Numbered from the stretch's first letter, positions 1 through 8,051 are shown. The stretch is DNA of 64,000 nt from Thalassomonas haliotis (GCF_028657945.1 NZ_CP059693.1:2046001-2110000), one strand, 5' to 3'. The notes: generated by a model not told the origin, from the letters alone. Made by a program: numbers and translations.

Positions 1-62
1 ATTGGCATATGGTCGATTTGGCCTGGATCATCATCTTTCCACTGTTATATGTGCTACGTTAA
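1..62 (+). CDS. Cytochrome c oxidase (heme-copper oxidase) subunit III, C-terminal end only
   Basis: Only the last 19 codons lie in the window, read in the frame starting at base 3 and ending in TAA at 60-62. They encode WHMVDLAWIIIFPLLYVLR, a final transmembrane helix that matches the conserved YWHxVDxVW end of heme-copper oxidase subunit III. The protein would be an inner-membrane subunit of a terminal oxidase or nitric oxide reductase-type complex. The subunit IV-like gene follows 10 bases later, which supports the call. The identification rests on a short stretch and on this neighbour. Confidence 0.7.
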   Translation, partial: WHMVDLAWIIIFPLLYVLR

Positions 63-72
63 GGGGGAAACC

Positions 73-420
73 ATGTCTGCTGCCGAATCAAGTAAAATAG
101 CCGTCCGGGAAGCCGATAGCGGGGCTGATGCAAACAGGCGCTGGAATAAACTCGATATCACCTGGGTGGTGTTAATGGTCGTGACCCTGCTTAACGCCTT
201 TGTTGCGGAAACCGCCGACCCCCATTTGCTGATCACTTTTGTGATCTGCTTGTCCATCGCCTATAAAGGGCGTTTGGTCATAGATAACTTTATGGAACTT
301 TATCATGCCAATAAAACCATCCGCAGTTTTATGCGCAGTTATTTCTATGTTTTTCCTGTATTAATTTTTCTGGCAGATGTTTTTTCTGCACAAATCGCCT
401 GGCTTACGACAATTAACTGA
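73..420 (+). CDS. Cytochrome c oxidase subunit IV-like small membrane protein
   Basis: This 115-residue inner-membrane protein has three hydrophobic segments, at about residues 28-45, 50-67 and 87-110, after a polar N-terminus. That is the topology of prokaryotic cytochrome c oxidase subunit IV / NorF-type small subunits. It directly follows the end of a subunit III gene, as is usual for these operons. I chose the ATG at 73 because AAGGGGGAAA lies just upstream; a longer reading from 49 would overlap the subunit III gene and has no ribosome binding site. The subfamily (aa3, NorF-like or CyoD-like) cannot be settled without the upstream catalytic subunits. Confidence 0.65.
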   Translation: MSAAESSKIAVREADSGADANRRWNKLDITWVVLMVVTLLNAFVAETADPHLLITFVICLSIAYKGRLVIDNFMELYHANKTIRSFMRSYFYVFPVLIFLADVFSAQIAWLTTIN

Positions 421-557
421 TTTATTTTTACTTTATAAACCAAATGATTAGGAATTGTTTTCAGAAAAAATCAAAAAAAAGAATGTTTGCTGTCAACCAA
501 AGTGAACCTAAGGCGTTTTTATCTATGTAATCACCAAAAATCTATTAGGAGTTCTAC

Positions 558-1175
558 ATGTCAATGATAAAAAAATCAGTTAACTTTGTTGTTATCGCCG
601 GATTCATTACGACTGCAACCGCCTTATCTATTTCTCAAAGCATCGCATTCGAGCGCGGCCACCACAGGGGCAACGGCGGTTTCGACCGTTTAGACGTGAA
701 TGCCGATGCGGTCTTGTCGCTGGATGAAATGACCGTCGGCGCCGGGAGCAAAGCCGAGAATATGTTAGCAAGAAAAGACAGTGACGAAGACGGTTTCCTG
801 ACATTAGAAGAGTTTCAGCAGGGACGCAATGGTGTGATTGCTGATTACTCGGATTTGGCGGACGAAATTGTACAATGTGTTGCCGACTTGCAAGCAGAAA
901 ACGCAGATATCGTGGTGCCTGATAGCGATAACTTCCTCTCTCCTGAAGATAAATTCAATGCCCTGGATACATCTGGCGATGGTTTGGTCGACGTTGACGA
1001 ATTGACGGAGGCAAAAGTTGCCAAGGCAACGGAGAAGTTCAGCAATTTAGATAGCGATGAAGACGGCAGCGTTAGCGAAGATGAATACGATGCGGCTAAA
1101 GCCTCGCGTTTAGCCACCAGACAGGCGGTGCGTCAGTGTATTTCTGATGTAACAACTGAAGACGAAGCGGTATAA
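558..1175 (+). CDS. Secreted EF-hand calcium-binding protein
   Basis: The 205-residue protein begins with a signal peptide-like segment (two lysines, then a hydrophobic stretch to about residue 30). It carries four EF-hand loops at about residues 46-57, 74-85, 137-148 and 165-176, with the D-x-[DNS]-x-[DG] spacing and acidic position 12. The first loop, with Ala at its sixth position, is degenerate. The two loop pairs are joined by an acidic linker. A periplasmic or surface calcium-binding role is expected; no enzymatic domain is visible. The ATG at 558 follows TTAGGAGTTC; a second ATG at 564 is possible. The gene stands alone and ends before a clear terminator hairpin. Confidence 0.8.
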   Translation: MSMIKKSVNFVVIAGFITTATALSISQSIAFERGHHRGNGGFDRLDVNADAVLSLDEMTVGAGSKAENMLARKDSDEDGFLTLEEFQQGRNGVIADYSDLADEIVQCVADLQAENADIVVPDSDNFLSPEDKFNALDTSGDGLVDVDELTEAKVAKATEKFSNLDSDEDGSVSEDEYDAAKASRLATRQAVRQCISDVTTEDEAV

Positions 1176-1223
1176 ATTCATAGCATTACCTCTGTCATCA
1201 ACCAGCATCTAACCTCCAAGTTT

Positions 1224-1275
1224 ATAGCGGTTTAACCATCAAAGAGCTAAAATGGTTAATCCGCTATATTTTCTT
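1224..1275 (+). terminator. Rho-independent terminator after the EF-hand gene
   Basis: Arms 1224-1239 and 1252-1267 form a 16-bp stem with one mismatch (ATAGCGGTTTAACCAT against ATGGTTAATCCGCTAT) around a 12-base loop, followed by ATTTTCTT. Confidence 0.75.
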
Positions 1276-1384
1276 AGCTTTTTCTGACTTTTTTCTTAGC
1301 TATTTCACCGGTAGCGCTATTAAAAATACCAGTGATGGTTTACCCTGGTTTTCTTGATTTTCAGGAACAACTTGTTGGTATTGA

Positions 1385-2335
1385 GTGAAAAATATTGAAA
1401 AGAACGGCCACAAGCGGCTGTTGCCCTTAACCCTGGTGCTTGGCGCCTCCCTGGTATCTGTGAATAGTTTTGCCGATAGCCTGGATCTCGCTTATGGTGA
1501 GCTGGAGCAGCATGTCGAATTGCAAAATGAAACCTTGCTATTAAAGCCCTCCGGCCTGTCGCTATTTTTCTCCCATGATCTTAATCCCGACTGGAATATT
1601 TCCGCGTTTTACCAGTCGATGGGGGATGACAACAATACCGGGGATCAGCCGGATGTCGACGTCGACCTGGATCTCAACACATACGGCGGCAACATCAATT
1701 ATTACCAGGACAACTGGTCTTTTTCCGCCGGACTCAGCGTTTCCGATGATGAGCAAAAGATCACCTCCGGGACATTAAGGCCCGGCAGCCGTGATGAAGA
1801 AACCAGCGCCGTCAGCTTAAGTACCAGTGTCGGTTATGGCGACAGCCAGGGCAACTGGTTATATGATGTCTCACTCGGTTTACAGTACAGCGACTGGGAA
1901 GTTGATACTTATATGGATGTGCCGCCCGGGGGAAACCAGCCGCAGGATTCAAGTCGCAGCGATAACAGCTTAGGTGTTAATACCAGTATTTCCCTGGGGC
2001 ATTACTGGAGCCTGGCGGACAACCGCGGTGTGTTGGCGGGGGCCATGTTGTCCTGGAGTTATATTTTATCGGGCGATACGCTTTCCGACGGCCAAAACAC
2101 CGGCGGCGCCGGTAATAATAGTGGCCCGGGTAGCCCGGGGGCAAGAACTCGCGGCAGCCGCAGGGGAGCAACGTCCCTATCAGCCACTTCGGGTGATGAC
2201 AACTACGGCCAGTTTTTAATGTATCTTTCTTATGATATCAACAGCCGCTGGTCGCTGTCCCTTGATACCGCCACGGAAATTGCCAGTGATTATGCCGAGC
2301 AAAGCTGGTCGCTCAATCTTGGGTATGCTTTTTAA
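1385..2335 (+). CDS. Putative outer-membrane beta-barrel protein
   Basis: The 316-residue product has an N-terminal signal peptide (basic residues, then a hydrophobic run ending in SFADS near residue 32). The rest alternates polar and aromatic residues in strand-like blocks and ends in LGYAF; a C-terminal Phe is typical of outer-membrane barrels inserted by the BAM complex. A Gly/Ser/Pro-rich loop at about 235-268 probably lies outside the barrel. I do not recognise a specific family. The start is GTG at 1385 with only a weak upstream AGGAA. The gene is monocistronic, ending before a bidirectional terminator. Confidence 0.6.
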   Translation: MKNIEKNGHKRLLPLTLVLGASLVSVNSFADSLDLAYGELEQHVELQNETLLLKPSGLSLFFSHDLNPDWNISAFYQSMGDDNNTGDQPDVDVDLDLNTYGGNINYYQDNWSFSAGLSVSDDEQKITSGTLRPGSRDEETSAVSLSTSVGYGDSQGNWLYDVSLGLQYSDWEVDTYMDVPPGGNQPQDSSRSDNSLGVNTSISLGHYWSLADNRGVLAGAMLSWSYILSGDTLSDGQNTGGAGNNSGPGSPGARTRGSRRGATSLSATSGDDNYGQFLMYLSYDINSRWSLSLDTATEIASDYAEQSWSLNLGYAF

Positions 2336-2424
2336 CTGCCAGGTCGACGGCTCTGGCTCTACTAGCAATTGAATTAAGTCTTTGCTCACCTACTTAATAC
2401 AATCGGTATAAAAAGTGGCTATAA

Positions 2425-2456
2425 AAAAGACGTTAAGCAAATACTTAACGTCTTTT
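2425..2456. terminator. Bidirectional rho-independent terminator
   Basis: A perfect 13-bp inverted repeat (AAAAGACGTTAAG at 2425-2437 and its complement at 2444-2456) encloses a 6-base loop, with A/T-rich ends on both sides. It lies between the convergent barrel gene and the DUF3106 gene and can serve both. Confidence 0.85.
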
Positions 2457-2489
2457 CTGTTTATGGCGAAGCGTTAAAACCCTGTGCCG

Positions 2490-2939
2490 TTAACGGTTTC
2501 TTCTGCGGTTTTGATTGCGGCTTTGTTTCTGCTGTCTTTTTTGTTTGCTTTTTTTGAATTTATCCATCAGTTTACGCTGCTTATCCCGGGATAACTGCTT
2601 AAAACGCTGATGGGTGTTGCGCAGCTGTTGCTGTTGCCTGGCCGGTAATTTTTTGAACTGTTCGAACTTTTTGTTTAATTGCGCCTGTTGCTGCGGCGGC
2701 AGTTGCTGCCACTGATCAAACTTTTTGACCAGCGAGTCTCTTTGCTCGCTGTTCATGTTGAGCCAGCGGTTGGCCCCCAGTTGCAGTTTTTCCTGCTGCT
2801 CGCCGGATAACTGCGACCACTGGCCGGAGAACTGTTTCAGCACCGCCTGCTCTTCCTTGGCCAGTTCGTTCCAGGGCAGTGCCGACAGCTGGGCAATAGG
2901 GGCAAAGGTAAATAGGGCGCACAGGATAAATCTAATCAT
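2490..2939 (-). CDS. DUF3106 family protein, last gene of the sigma factor operon
   Basis: This 149-residue secreted or periplasmic protein has a short signal peptide (to about residue 21, ending LSALPW) followed by repeated Gln/Lys-rich helical units with the recurring pattern of WxxLxxxQQxxLxxxxxRW. This is typical of DUF3106, a family often found beside ECF-type sigma factors. The C-terminus is a run of basic Lys/Arg/Gln residues. The ATG overlaps the end of the upstream gene by 8 bases (ATGATTAG), so translation is probably coupled. Molecular function is unknown; a coiled or helical envelope protein controlled by the upstream sigma factor is a reasonable inference. Confidence 0.75.
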   Translation of the reverse strand: MIRFILCALFTFAPIAQLSALPWNELAKEEQAVLKQFSGQWSQLSGEQQEKLQLGANRWLNMNSEQRDSLVKKFDQWQQLPPQQQAQLNKKFEQFKKLPARQQQQLRNTHQRFKQLSRDKQRKLMDKFKKSKQKRQQKQSRNQNRRRNR

Positions 2940-3210
2940 AAGTTTTATCCTCCCGGGTTGAAGGAGTCAGCGGATTTTTATCGCTTTCCTTTGGCTGGGC
3001 TTTATCCGCCACCTGGCCGTTTTCCTGCTCTGGCGCCAATGCCTCGCTGGAAATATCCATGGGGCCCACCAGTTCGCCGTCGACTTCCACTAAGCCTGCC
3101 AGGTATTCAAGCAGGGCCGGGTCCGGCGTATCAGTCACCGTGTCGGTCGCCATTGCGGGCATGAAAGTGCTGGTTAACAAAGTCATGCTAAAGAGATATT
3201 TCCTGTTCAT
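2932..3210 (-). CDS. Small secreted hypothetical protein in the sigma factor operon
   Basis: Using the ATG at 3210, this is a 92-residue protein with a signal peptide (MNRKYLF start, hydrophobic core, cleavage near AMATD) and an acidic low-complexity tail. A longer start at 3231 is possible but would put extra polar residues before the signal peptide. It overlaps the upstream DUF3619 gene by 23 bases and the downstream DUF3106 gene by 8 bases, so it sits in a tightly coupled four-gene operon. No domain is recognised. Confidence 0.6.
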   Translation of the reverse strand: MNRKYLFSMTLLTSTFMPAMATDTVTDTPDPALLEYLAGLVEVDGELVGPMDISSEALAPEQENGQVADKAQPKESDKNPLTPSTREDKTYD

Positions 3211-3607
3211 TTTCTGCCAGCCAGGTAACAAATTCCAGATCCTGTAATAGTGCCAAATCTTCCGCCGGCATTTGCGATGCCGTCATCGCCAGGGGCAGGG
3301 CAGGGATAGGGCTGTCTGAATGTGGCTGTAATGATACAACGACCAGGGCCACGGCAGCAACCGGCAGTGCCAGTTGAAAAAACGGCTTGAGCCGGGAAGT
3401 ATCAAACAGTGCGGGTGTCGCCGTTGTTGCTCCCCGGCTAAGATGTTTCAGTGCCTGCTGACGAATTTCCGCCAGTTCCGCCGAGGTTTTTGCCGACATA
3501 TTTGCCGCCGAGCTGTCTAATGCCCGGTTTATTTCCCGGCTGACCGCCTGGTTTGCTTCTTTATCCACCTGAGTCTTTGATGATGGTTGATCAGAAGGAG
3601 ATGTCAT
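3188..3607 (-). CDS. DUF3619-like membrane protein, candidate anti-sigma factor
   Basis: The 139-residue protein has a hydrophilic helical N-terminal half (about 1-90), a single transmembrane helix at about 91-107 and a short periplasmic tail. DUF3619 proteins follow ECF-like sigma factor genes and precede DUF3106 genes, exactly as here. The topology, with a cytoplasmic N-terminal domain and one membrane span, suits a membrane anti-sigma factor, but that role is inferred from context. The start overlaps the sigma factor gene by 17 bases. Confidence 0.65.
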   Translation of the reverse strand: MTSPSDQPSSKTQVDKEANQAVSREINRALDSSAANMSAKTSAELAEIRQQALKHLSRGATTATPALFDTSRLKPFFQLALPVAAVALVVVSLQPHSDSPIPALPLAMTASQMPAEDLALLQDLEFVTWLAENEQEISL

Positions 3608-4121
3608 GATCCGCCTCCATTAAGCTTTTCAATTTAGTTACCGCCCGAAAATAGTGAGTTTTAATGCTGCCCTCGGAGCACCCCATGATGTCAGCGGTCT
3701 GGGCCACCGATAACCCCTCCCAGCTGCGTAACATAAAACATTGTTGCTGCTTGTCCGACAGCTGCTTTAAATGGCGCAGGGCATCCGCCTGTTGCCGGCT
3801 TTTACTGATATTTTCGTCCGGCTTGTCATGCCCGGCACTTTCCAGGGTATCCGGCCAGTCCTGGTTATCATCGCCGGCACTGGTACTTTTCCAGAAAAAA
3901 AGTACATTTTTCACTTTTTGATGGCGATGCCAGTCCCGGATACGATTTTGCAGTATCTTATAAAAGAGTGGTTTCCATTCCTGGCTGGGGCGCTGCTGAT
4001 AGTGAGTCACCAGCTTTATCATGCTGTCCTGGAGAAGATCTAAAGCATCGGCGTGCGAGCCGGTTGCAAATGCTGCCATGTGATACGCCTTTTTTTCAAT
4101 ATCAGCCAGAAACACCTCCAT
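3591..4121 (-). CDS. RNA polymerase sigma factor, ECF-like sigma-70 family
   Basis: The 176-residue protein has a sigma-2 region at about 1-70 (containing ALDLLQDSMIKL and the basic RIRDWHRHQKV segment) and a sigma-4 helix-turn-helix at about 112-168 (QCFMLRSWEGLSVAQTADIM, then GSIKTHYFRAVTKL). Sigma-3 is absent, as in ECF sigma factors. It would direct polymerase to a small regulon that probably includes its own operon. It is first in a four-gene unit with DUF3619, a small secreted protein and DUF3106. The signal it answers is not visible in the sequence. Confidence 0.85.
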   Translation of the reverse strand: MEVFLADIEKKAYHMAAFATGSHADALDLLQDSMIKLVTHYQQRPSQEWKPLFYKILQNRIRDWHRHQKVKNVLFFWKSTSAGDDNQDWPDTLESAGHDKPDENISKSRQQADALRHLKQLSDKQQQCFMLRSWEGLSVAQTADIMGCSEGSIKTHYFRAVTKLKSLMEADHDISF

Positions 4122-4442
4122 GGTTACCGGCGGTGTATCCTTGTCAGCTTCTTCTGCCTGCTCTGTGATAATTCTTGTTCCGTATTCAATATCATTTTTT
4201 AGAGATTCTGACCGATTATGGGTTGAGTTACAACGTTATCTGTTTAATGAAGCTATTGTTTTTACCTTAGGCAGGTTTCCCTGCCCGTGCCGGAAAGGAC
4301 GTCTCTTACAAAATTTTCCTGACTTACCCTAAACAACGCAGTACCAGGCTTTTGGTTGACACTCGAATGAAAAAAAAGTCGTTTTTTTAGCCAAAAATGC
4401 TTGCCGCAAAAATGCTCCGCGTTTTTGTTTATGGAAAAACGC
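4122..4442. other. Intergenic region upstream of the sigma factor operon
   Basis: This 321-base stretch separates two minus-strand genes and should hold the promoter of the sigma factor operon. It contains A/T-rich runs around 4368-4400 and the terminator hairpin of the gene to its right at 4419-4442. No convincing gene or consensus promoter could be picked by eye. Confidence 0.4.
4419..4442 (-). terminator. Probable terminator of the membrane protein gene
   Basis: GCGTTTTT and AAAAACGC form an 8-bp stem around an 8-base loop directly after the stop codon of the minus-strand gene ending at 4443. On the minus strand it is followed by GGAGCATTTTTG, so the U-tract is offset and termination may be weak. 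Confidence 0.5.
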
Positions 4443-5168
4443 TTAAAGCCGCTGCCAGGCCGGATTTGCTGGCTGTTGCCGCCGTAACCGGGCGCTTTTG
4501 CTGACCCTGACCCAGCGAAACAAATATAAGATAATGACTTTTGTGATCCCGGAAACCCCGGCCAGCAACAACAGGGGCCAGCCGCTGGCAAGCCCCATGC
4601 TCAGGGCAAAGGCTATGGTGGAAACATCCATCAGTAAAATCATCTGACTCATTTTTAATTCCACGGCCCCGGTGGCGCCGTTTACTATGATCAGTTTGAT
4701 TTGGGCATAATAGCCGTATGCCAGAAATAGCGTGATCGCCAAGATCAAGCCAGTGGCAATGTTTTTGCTGTGATCGTTAAAGTGCCAGCGCTCAAAGAGC
4801 AGGGATGCGACAAAACCTGCCGCCGCCAAAACATAACACGCCGCCGCTGTAACTAAAGCGGCACGGGCAGGGCGGTTTCTGCGGTCATGCCAGATATGGT
4901 AGAGCACCGCCAGCACCAGGCTGGCGGCAACCAGCCTGGGCCAGACGATAAAATGGTTAAAGGGTTCGATACTGTAGCCATAAATATAAAAGGACAGGTA
5001 GGCTAAGAAACTGACGACAAATTGCCTGATGGACAGGATCTGGGTCGCAGTACCCGGGTTGCGGGGCCGGGCTTTTCTCTGGCGTATTTTTTTCAGCTGT
5101 AAATAAATCCCGTACAAACTGAGTAAAATAAACAGGCTATTGGTAAGTCCCCAAAAAGTGTAAGACAT
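4443..5168 (-). CDS. Polytopic inner-membrane protein of unknown function
   Basis: This 241-residue protein has about seven hydrophobic segments: near 5-23, 48-68, 76-92, 104-124, 137-155, 173-191 and 194-216. Short basic loops lie between them and the C-terminal tail is basic. The size and helix count resemble small PQ-loop/SWEET-type carriers, but I see no PQ motif, so I leave the function open. The start is supported by AAAGAGAAA upstream on the minus strand. Two near-identical ATTGTCGACA(A/T)T palindromes lie 26 and 88 bases before the start and probably bind its regulator. Confidence 0.6.
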   Translation of the reverse strand: MSYTFWGLTNSLFILLSLYGIYLQLKKIRQRKARPRNPGTATQILSIRQFVVSFLAYLSFYIYGYSIEPFNHFIVWPRLVAASLVLAVLYHIWHDRRNRPARAALVTAAACYVLAAAGFVASLLFERWHFNDHSKNIATGLILAITLFLAYGYYAQIKLIIVNGATGAVELKMSQMILLMDVSTIAFALSMGLASGWPLLLLAGVSGITKVIILYLFRWVRVSKSARLRRQQPANPAWQRL

Positions 5169-5193
5169 AGATTTCTCTTTTTATTGCTTTATT

Positions 5194-5205
5194 ATTGTCG
5201 ACAAT
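5194..5205. promoter_or_regulatory. Palindromic operator candidate, proximal copy
   Basis: ATTGTCGACAAT is a perfect 12-bp palindrome 26 bases upstream of the membrane protein start. The TTGTCGACAA core is typical of GntR/FadR-type operators (established for several proteobacterial GntR regulators; the specific regulator is not known here). Confidence 0.5.
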
Positions 5206-5255
5206 TTTATTGTTTTAACTCTGGTTGATCGAGTTTTTAGATGTTTATACTTGTT

Positions 5256-5267
5256 ATTGTCGACATT
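5256..5267. promoter_or_regulatory. Palindromic operator candidate, distal copy
   Basis: ATTGTCGACATT matches the proximal palindrome at 11 of 12 positions and lies 62 bases from it centre to centre, close to six helical turns. Paired sites would allow a repressor to bracket the promoter. Confidence 0.5.
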
Positions 5268-5458
5268 GTTGTGGTGAATAAGGAAAGGTTTTACTTAAGT
5301 CCCTGAGGGGAGGTTATGCTCTCTGGGCTGGGTTTAAGGTTAAGGTGAAGGGAAAAGCGGCAACAGCAAAATGCCGGACACAGAGCAGCAGGCGCAGCTT
5401 ATCCGGCTGACGCTGCCAACCAGGCCGTTTGGGTTTTAAACTGCTGCTTTAGTGGCGC

Positions 5459-5671
5459 TTAGTGTCGTTCCTGCCCTGACTGATATAATTTGTCCTTAAA
5501 TTCGTCGGCAAACCTTTTGGCGGTTTCCTGGGTGCGTTTTTGCAGCTCCCGGTAGCTGACGGAAAAATTACAGCGCGGACAGGTCACCAGGGAAAATGGC
5601 CCGATATTTTTTGCTATTTTGATGTCTTTTTTACATTGGATACAGGTGGTAGAGGTATTACGCAGTGGCAT
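5459..5671 (-). CDS. Small zinc-ribbon protein
   Basis: This 70-residue protein has two CxxC knuckles (CIQC at about 11-14 and CPRC at about 31-34), separated as in a single zinc ribbon, followed by a charged helical C-terminus. No enzymatic domain is present. A nucleic-acid or protein-binding role is likely for such ribbons but cannot be specified. The start has GGAAAGGAATATA upstream on the minus strand, a good ribosome binding site. It is monocistronic. Confidence 0.65.
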   Translation of the reverse strand: MPLRNTSTTCIQCKKDIKIAKNIGPFSLVTCPRCNFSVSYRELQKRTQETAKRFADEFKDKLYQSGQERH

Positions 5672-5782
5672 TATATTCCTTTCCTTGCTTGAAAAGTGCT
5701 TCCTTGTGTTTAATTAATGTAGCAGTCAAATAGCGGGGGATCAACCGGGGACGGCCAGGTCGGGAGTTCGTTTTTCAGGGAT

Positions 5783-5830
5783 AAAAAAATCGCTTAACCG
5801 TAAGTGTTTAACCGGGTTAAACGATTTTTA
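5783..5830. terminator. Terminator hairpin downstream of the 41-residue membrane peptide gene
   Basis: An imperfect inverted repeat pairs AAAAAATCGCTTAA with TTAAACGATTTTTA, with an inner TTTAACC/GGTTAAA stem. Both ends are T-rich when read outward. It would end transcription of the small minus-strand gene at 5868-5993 and possibly act in both directions. Confidence 0.6.
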
Positions 5831-5867
5831 TCCGGCAATGCCGGGAGCGGGTTCAGGAGCTTGCCGG

Positions 5868-5993
5868 TTAAAACTGCATGGCGATGCCAAAGGCGACCAG
5901 AACGAATAAGAAGACTGCGGTAATATCGTTAAGTCCCCATTTCGATTTCTTCTCTTTTCCCTGTTCATTAGCGCGATTTTCTGACTTCTTCAT
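5868..5993 (-). CDS. 41-residue single-span membrane protein
   Basis: A minus-strand open frame encodes 41 residues. The N-terminus to about residue 20 is strongly charged (MKKSENRANEQGKEKKSK), followed by one hydrophobic helix at about 25-40 ending in AMQF. This is a classic small membrane protein layout with the positive side inside. A terminator hairpin follows its stop codon. The ribosome binding site is poor (ACCGAA), so expression is uncertain. No family is recognised. Confidence 0.45.
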   Translation of the reverse strand: MKKSENRANEQGKEKKSKWGLNDITAVFLFVLVAFGIAMQF

Positions 5994-6455
5994 TTCGGTA
6001 ATACTTATTATCTGGTTGTCTGATAGTTAATTGTCTAATAGTGAGTTGTTTATTGGTTGTCTGATAAATTTTTCGGCAACTTTAGCAGGCCAACTCCCCG
6101 GGTTCAATCGCTTTGTCGGGGAATTTTTTGATCCAGCTAAAGGCTTTACAAAAAATCATCCTTTTGTTTGTTTTATAAACAAAAAAGCTTGCTTTGTTTC
6201 CGGCGGCGCAATAACATACCAGCACTTTTCTTAAGGAGTTTTACGCTTACATGAATAACTAAGTCCCGACCAGAACAAACACCTTTTTGTTTTATTGGCG
6301 GGATTAGTCGGCGTAAAATTCAGCTTTCTTCTTACTGTAAAGATAACTTCGACAGTTCATTTGTTATTTCACCGGGCAAGTGAGCTTGAACCCGTGAGAA
6401 CGCTCGCTTGTTGCCAATAACGCCGCCCCGCCAGCTGATCTTTCACGGAGGGTCT
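5994..6455 (+). other. Long untranslated leader region before the ABC-F gene
   Basis: These 462 bases contain no convincing gene. There is a ribosome-binding-site-like TTAAGGAG at 6231-6238 and a tiny ATG-AAT-AAC-TAA frame at 6251-6262. Just before the gene, 6374-6416 can form a stem (GCAAG-TGAGC with GCTCGCTTGTTGC). ABC-F resistance genes are often controlled by leader-peptide attenuation, so this leader may be regulatory; that is inference. Confidence 0.35.
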
Positions 6456-8051
6456 ATGGCCTGCATACAAATCAATAAACTTAACTATTCACTGCCCTGC
6501 GGCAAGGTATTAATTTCAGATCTTAACCTGAGCCTGAACCCTAGCTTTTATAGCCTGCTCGGTGACAACGGCTCAGGTAAATCGACACTGGCAAAACTGC
6601 TTGTCGGGGAGCTCTTACCCGGCTCAGGCACCATTGTCTGCGAGCACAAATTAGCCTATTTACCGCAATTAACCCAAATAACGGCTGCGGGTCGCGGACA
6701 AACGGTAGCGCAGTTTCTCGCGATTGATAAGCGGCTTGCCGCCCTGGCGCGTATCCAGGCAGGCGGCTGTGCCGTTGAAGATTTTGAACTGGTCAATGAT
6801 AACTGGCTGTTGGCGCAGCAGACACAGCAGCAACTGGCACAGGCGGGATTAAATATCGCCCTGGAGCAGGCATGCGCTCAGCTCAGCGGCGGTGAATTTA
6901 CCCGTTTGCAGCTGCTAAAACTGCTGGCGGCGAATCCGGATTTCCTGGTGCTGGATGAACCCTCCAATCACCTGGACAGTGCCGGCAAAGCCTGGTTAAC
7001 ACAAACCTTGCGTGAATTTAACGGCGGCATCTTGCTGATCAGTCATGACCGGGAGCTGTTGATGCTTGCCCGGCAAACGATAAGGCTGCACCGGGGAGAC
7101 GTTTCCCTTTACGGCGGTAACTACCGGCAATATTGCCGCCGCCATACGGCGTTACAGCAGGGAATAGAGCGGCGCTTAAAAAAGAGCAATGAGCAGTTAA
7201 CAGCCTTAAAAAACCGCCAGCAGGCAAGCGCCGAAAAAGCGCAAAAACGCCGGCAAAAAGGACAACAAAGCCGTCAAGGCGGCGGTCAGGCCAAAGCCCT
7301 GCTCGACTTTAAAAAGAACAAGGCCCAGGCGGGCGCATCCGGGCGCCTGAAACAAAATAGCCGGCAACAGGCGGCCTTGTCGGAGCAGATAAGTGCGGCA
7401 AAAGCAGGCCTGGAGCAAAATGTTCGTCTCAACATCAAGCTGGCACAGGCCCGGGAGCCGAAGCAAAGCTTATTAACCGTGGAAAATCTCAAGCTGCCCT
7501 TTTGCGGCGATAACGCGCTGAACTTTGTCCTGGCTCCCGGGGATAAATTGCACTTGTCTGGCGTAAACGGCAGCGGAAAATCCACTTTGCTGACCCTTGT
7601 TGCGAACAGTTTTTCAGCTTCGCCTGAGCAGGTTGCAGGCATCAAACTGCGCGCCAGACCGGTCTATTTTGATCAGTTTTTCAGCCCCTTGGCGTTTGAG
7701 CAAAAACCAAGCGTCAATATGCTTGATGCCTTAGCACATTTTTGTCCTCGCCTGGGCGAGAGCCAAAGCCGGGCGGCGCTGGCGGCGCTGGGATTTCGCG
7801 CCGAGTTGGCGAGCAAGTCACTGGCCAGCTTAAGCGGCGGTGAAATAGCCAAGCTTAGTATTGCCATTATCAGCCAGCTCAGCGACGGCGATTTATTGTT
7901 ACTCGATGAACCGGATAATCACTTGGATATCCGCAGCAAGGAGCTGTTTGCCCGGGCTCTGGCGGATTTTAACGGCAGCTTTATCCTGATCAGCCATGAT
8001 ACGGCTTTTCTTCGGCAGGCGGGCATTACCCGGCAGATGTCTTTGTCTTAA
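6456..8051 (+). CDS. ABC-F family ATPase (ribosome-associated or antibiotic-resistance type)
   Basis: The 531-residue protein has two ATP-binding cassettes and no membrane domain, the ABC-F arrangement. Cassette 1 has Walker A GDNGSGKS at 36-43, signature LSGGE and Walker B LVLDEPSNHLD. Cassette 2 has GVNGSGKS at about 369-376, LSGGE and LLLDEPDNHLD. The linker between them (about 230-340) is very rich in Lys, Arg and Gln, as expected for the P-site tRNA interaction motif. ABC-F proteins bind the ribosomal E site and act in translation or ribosome protection; which applies here cannot be told. I chose the ATG at 6456, behind CGGAGGGTCT, over an in-frame ATG at 6408. Confidence 0.85.
   Translation: MACIQINKLNYSLPCGKVLISDLNLSLNPSFYSLLGDNGSGKSTLAKLLVGELLPGSGTIVCEHKLAYLPQLTQITAAGRGQTVAQFLAIDKRLAALARIQAGGCAVEDFELVNDNWLLAQQTQQQLAQAGLNIALEQACAQLSGGEFTRLQLLKLLAANPDFLVLDEPSNHLDSAGKAWLTQTLREFNGGILLISHDRELLMLARQTIRLHRGDVSLYGGNYRQYCRRHTALQQGIERRLKKSNEQLTALKNRQQASAEKAQKRRQKGQQSRQGGGQAKALLDFKKNKAQAGASGRLKQNSRQQAALSEQISAAKAGLEQNVRLNIKLAQAREPKQSLLTVENLKLPFCGDNALNFVLAPGDKLHLSGVNGSGKSTLLTLVANSFSASPEQVAGIKLRARPVYFDQFFSPLAFEQKPSVNMLDALAHFCPRLGESQSRAALAALGFRAELASKSLASLSGGEIAKLSIAIISQLSDGDLLLLDEPDNHLDIRSKELFARALADFNGSFILISHDTAFLRQAGITRQMSLS

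Noticed and set aside
6031-6234. Open frame of 67 codons upstream of the ABC-F gene
   Set aside because: No good ribosome binding site, no domain, and it lies in a likely leader region.
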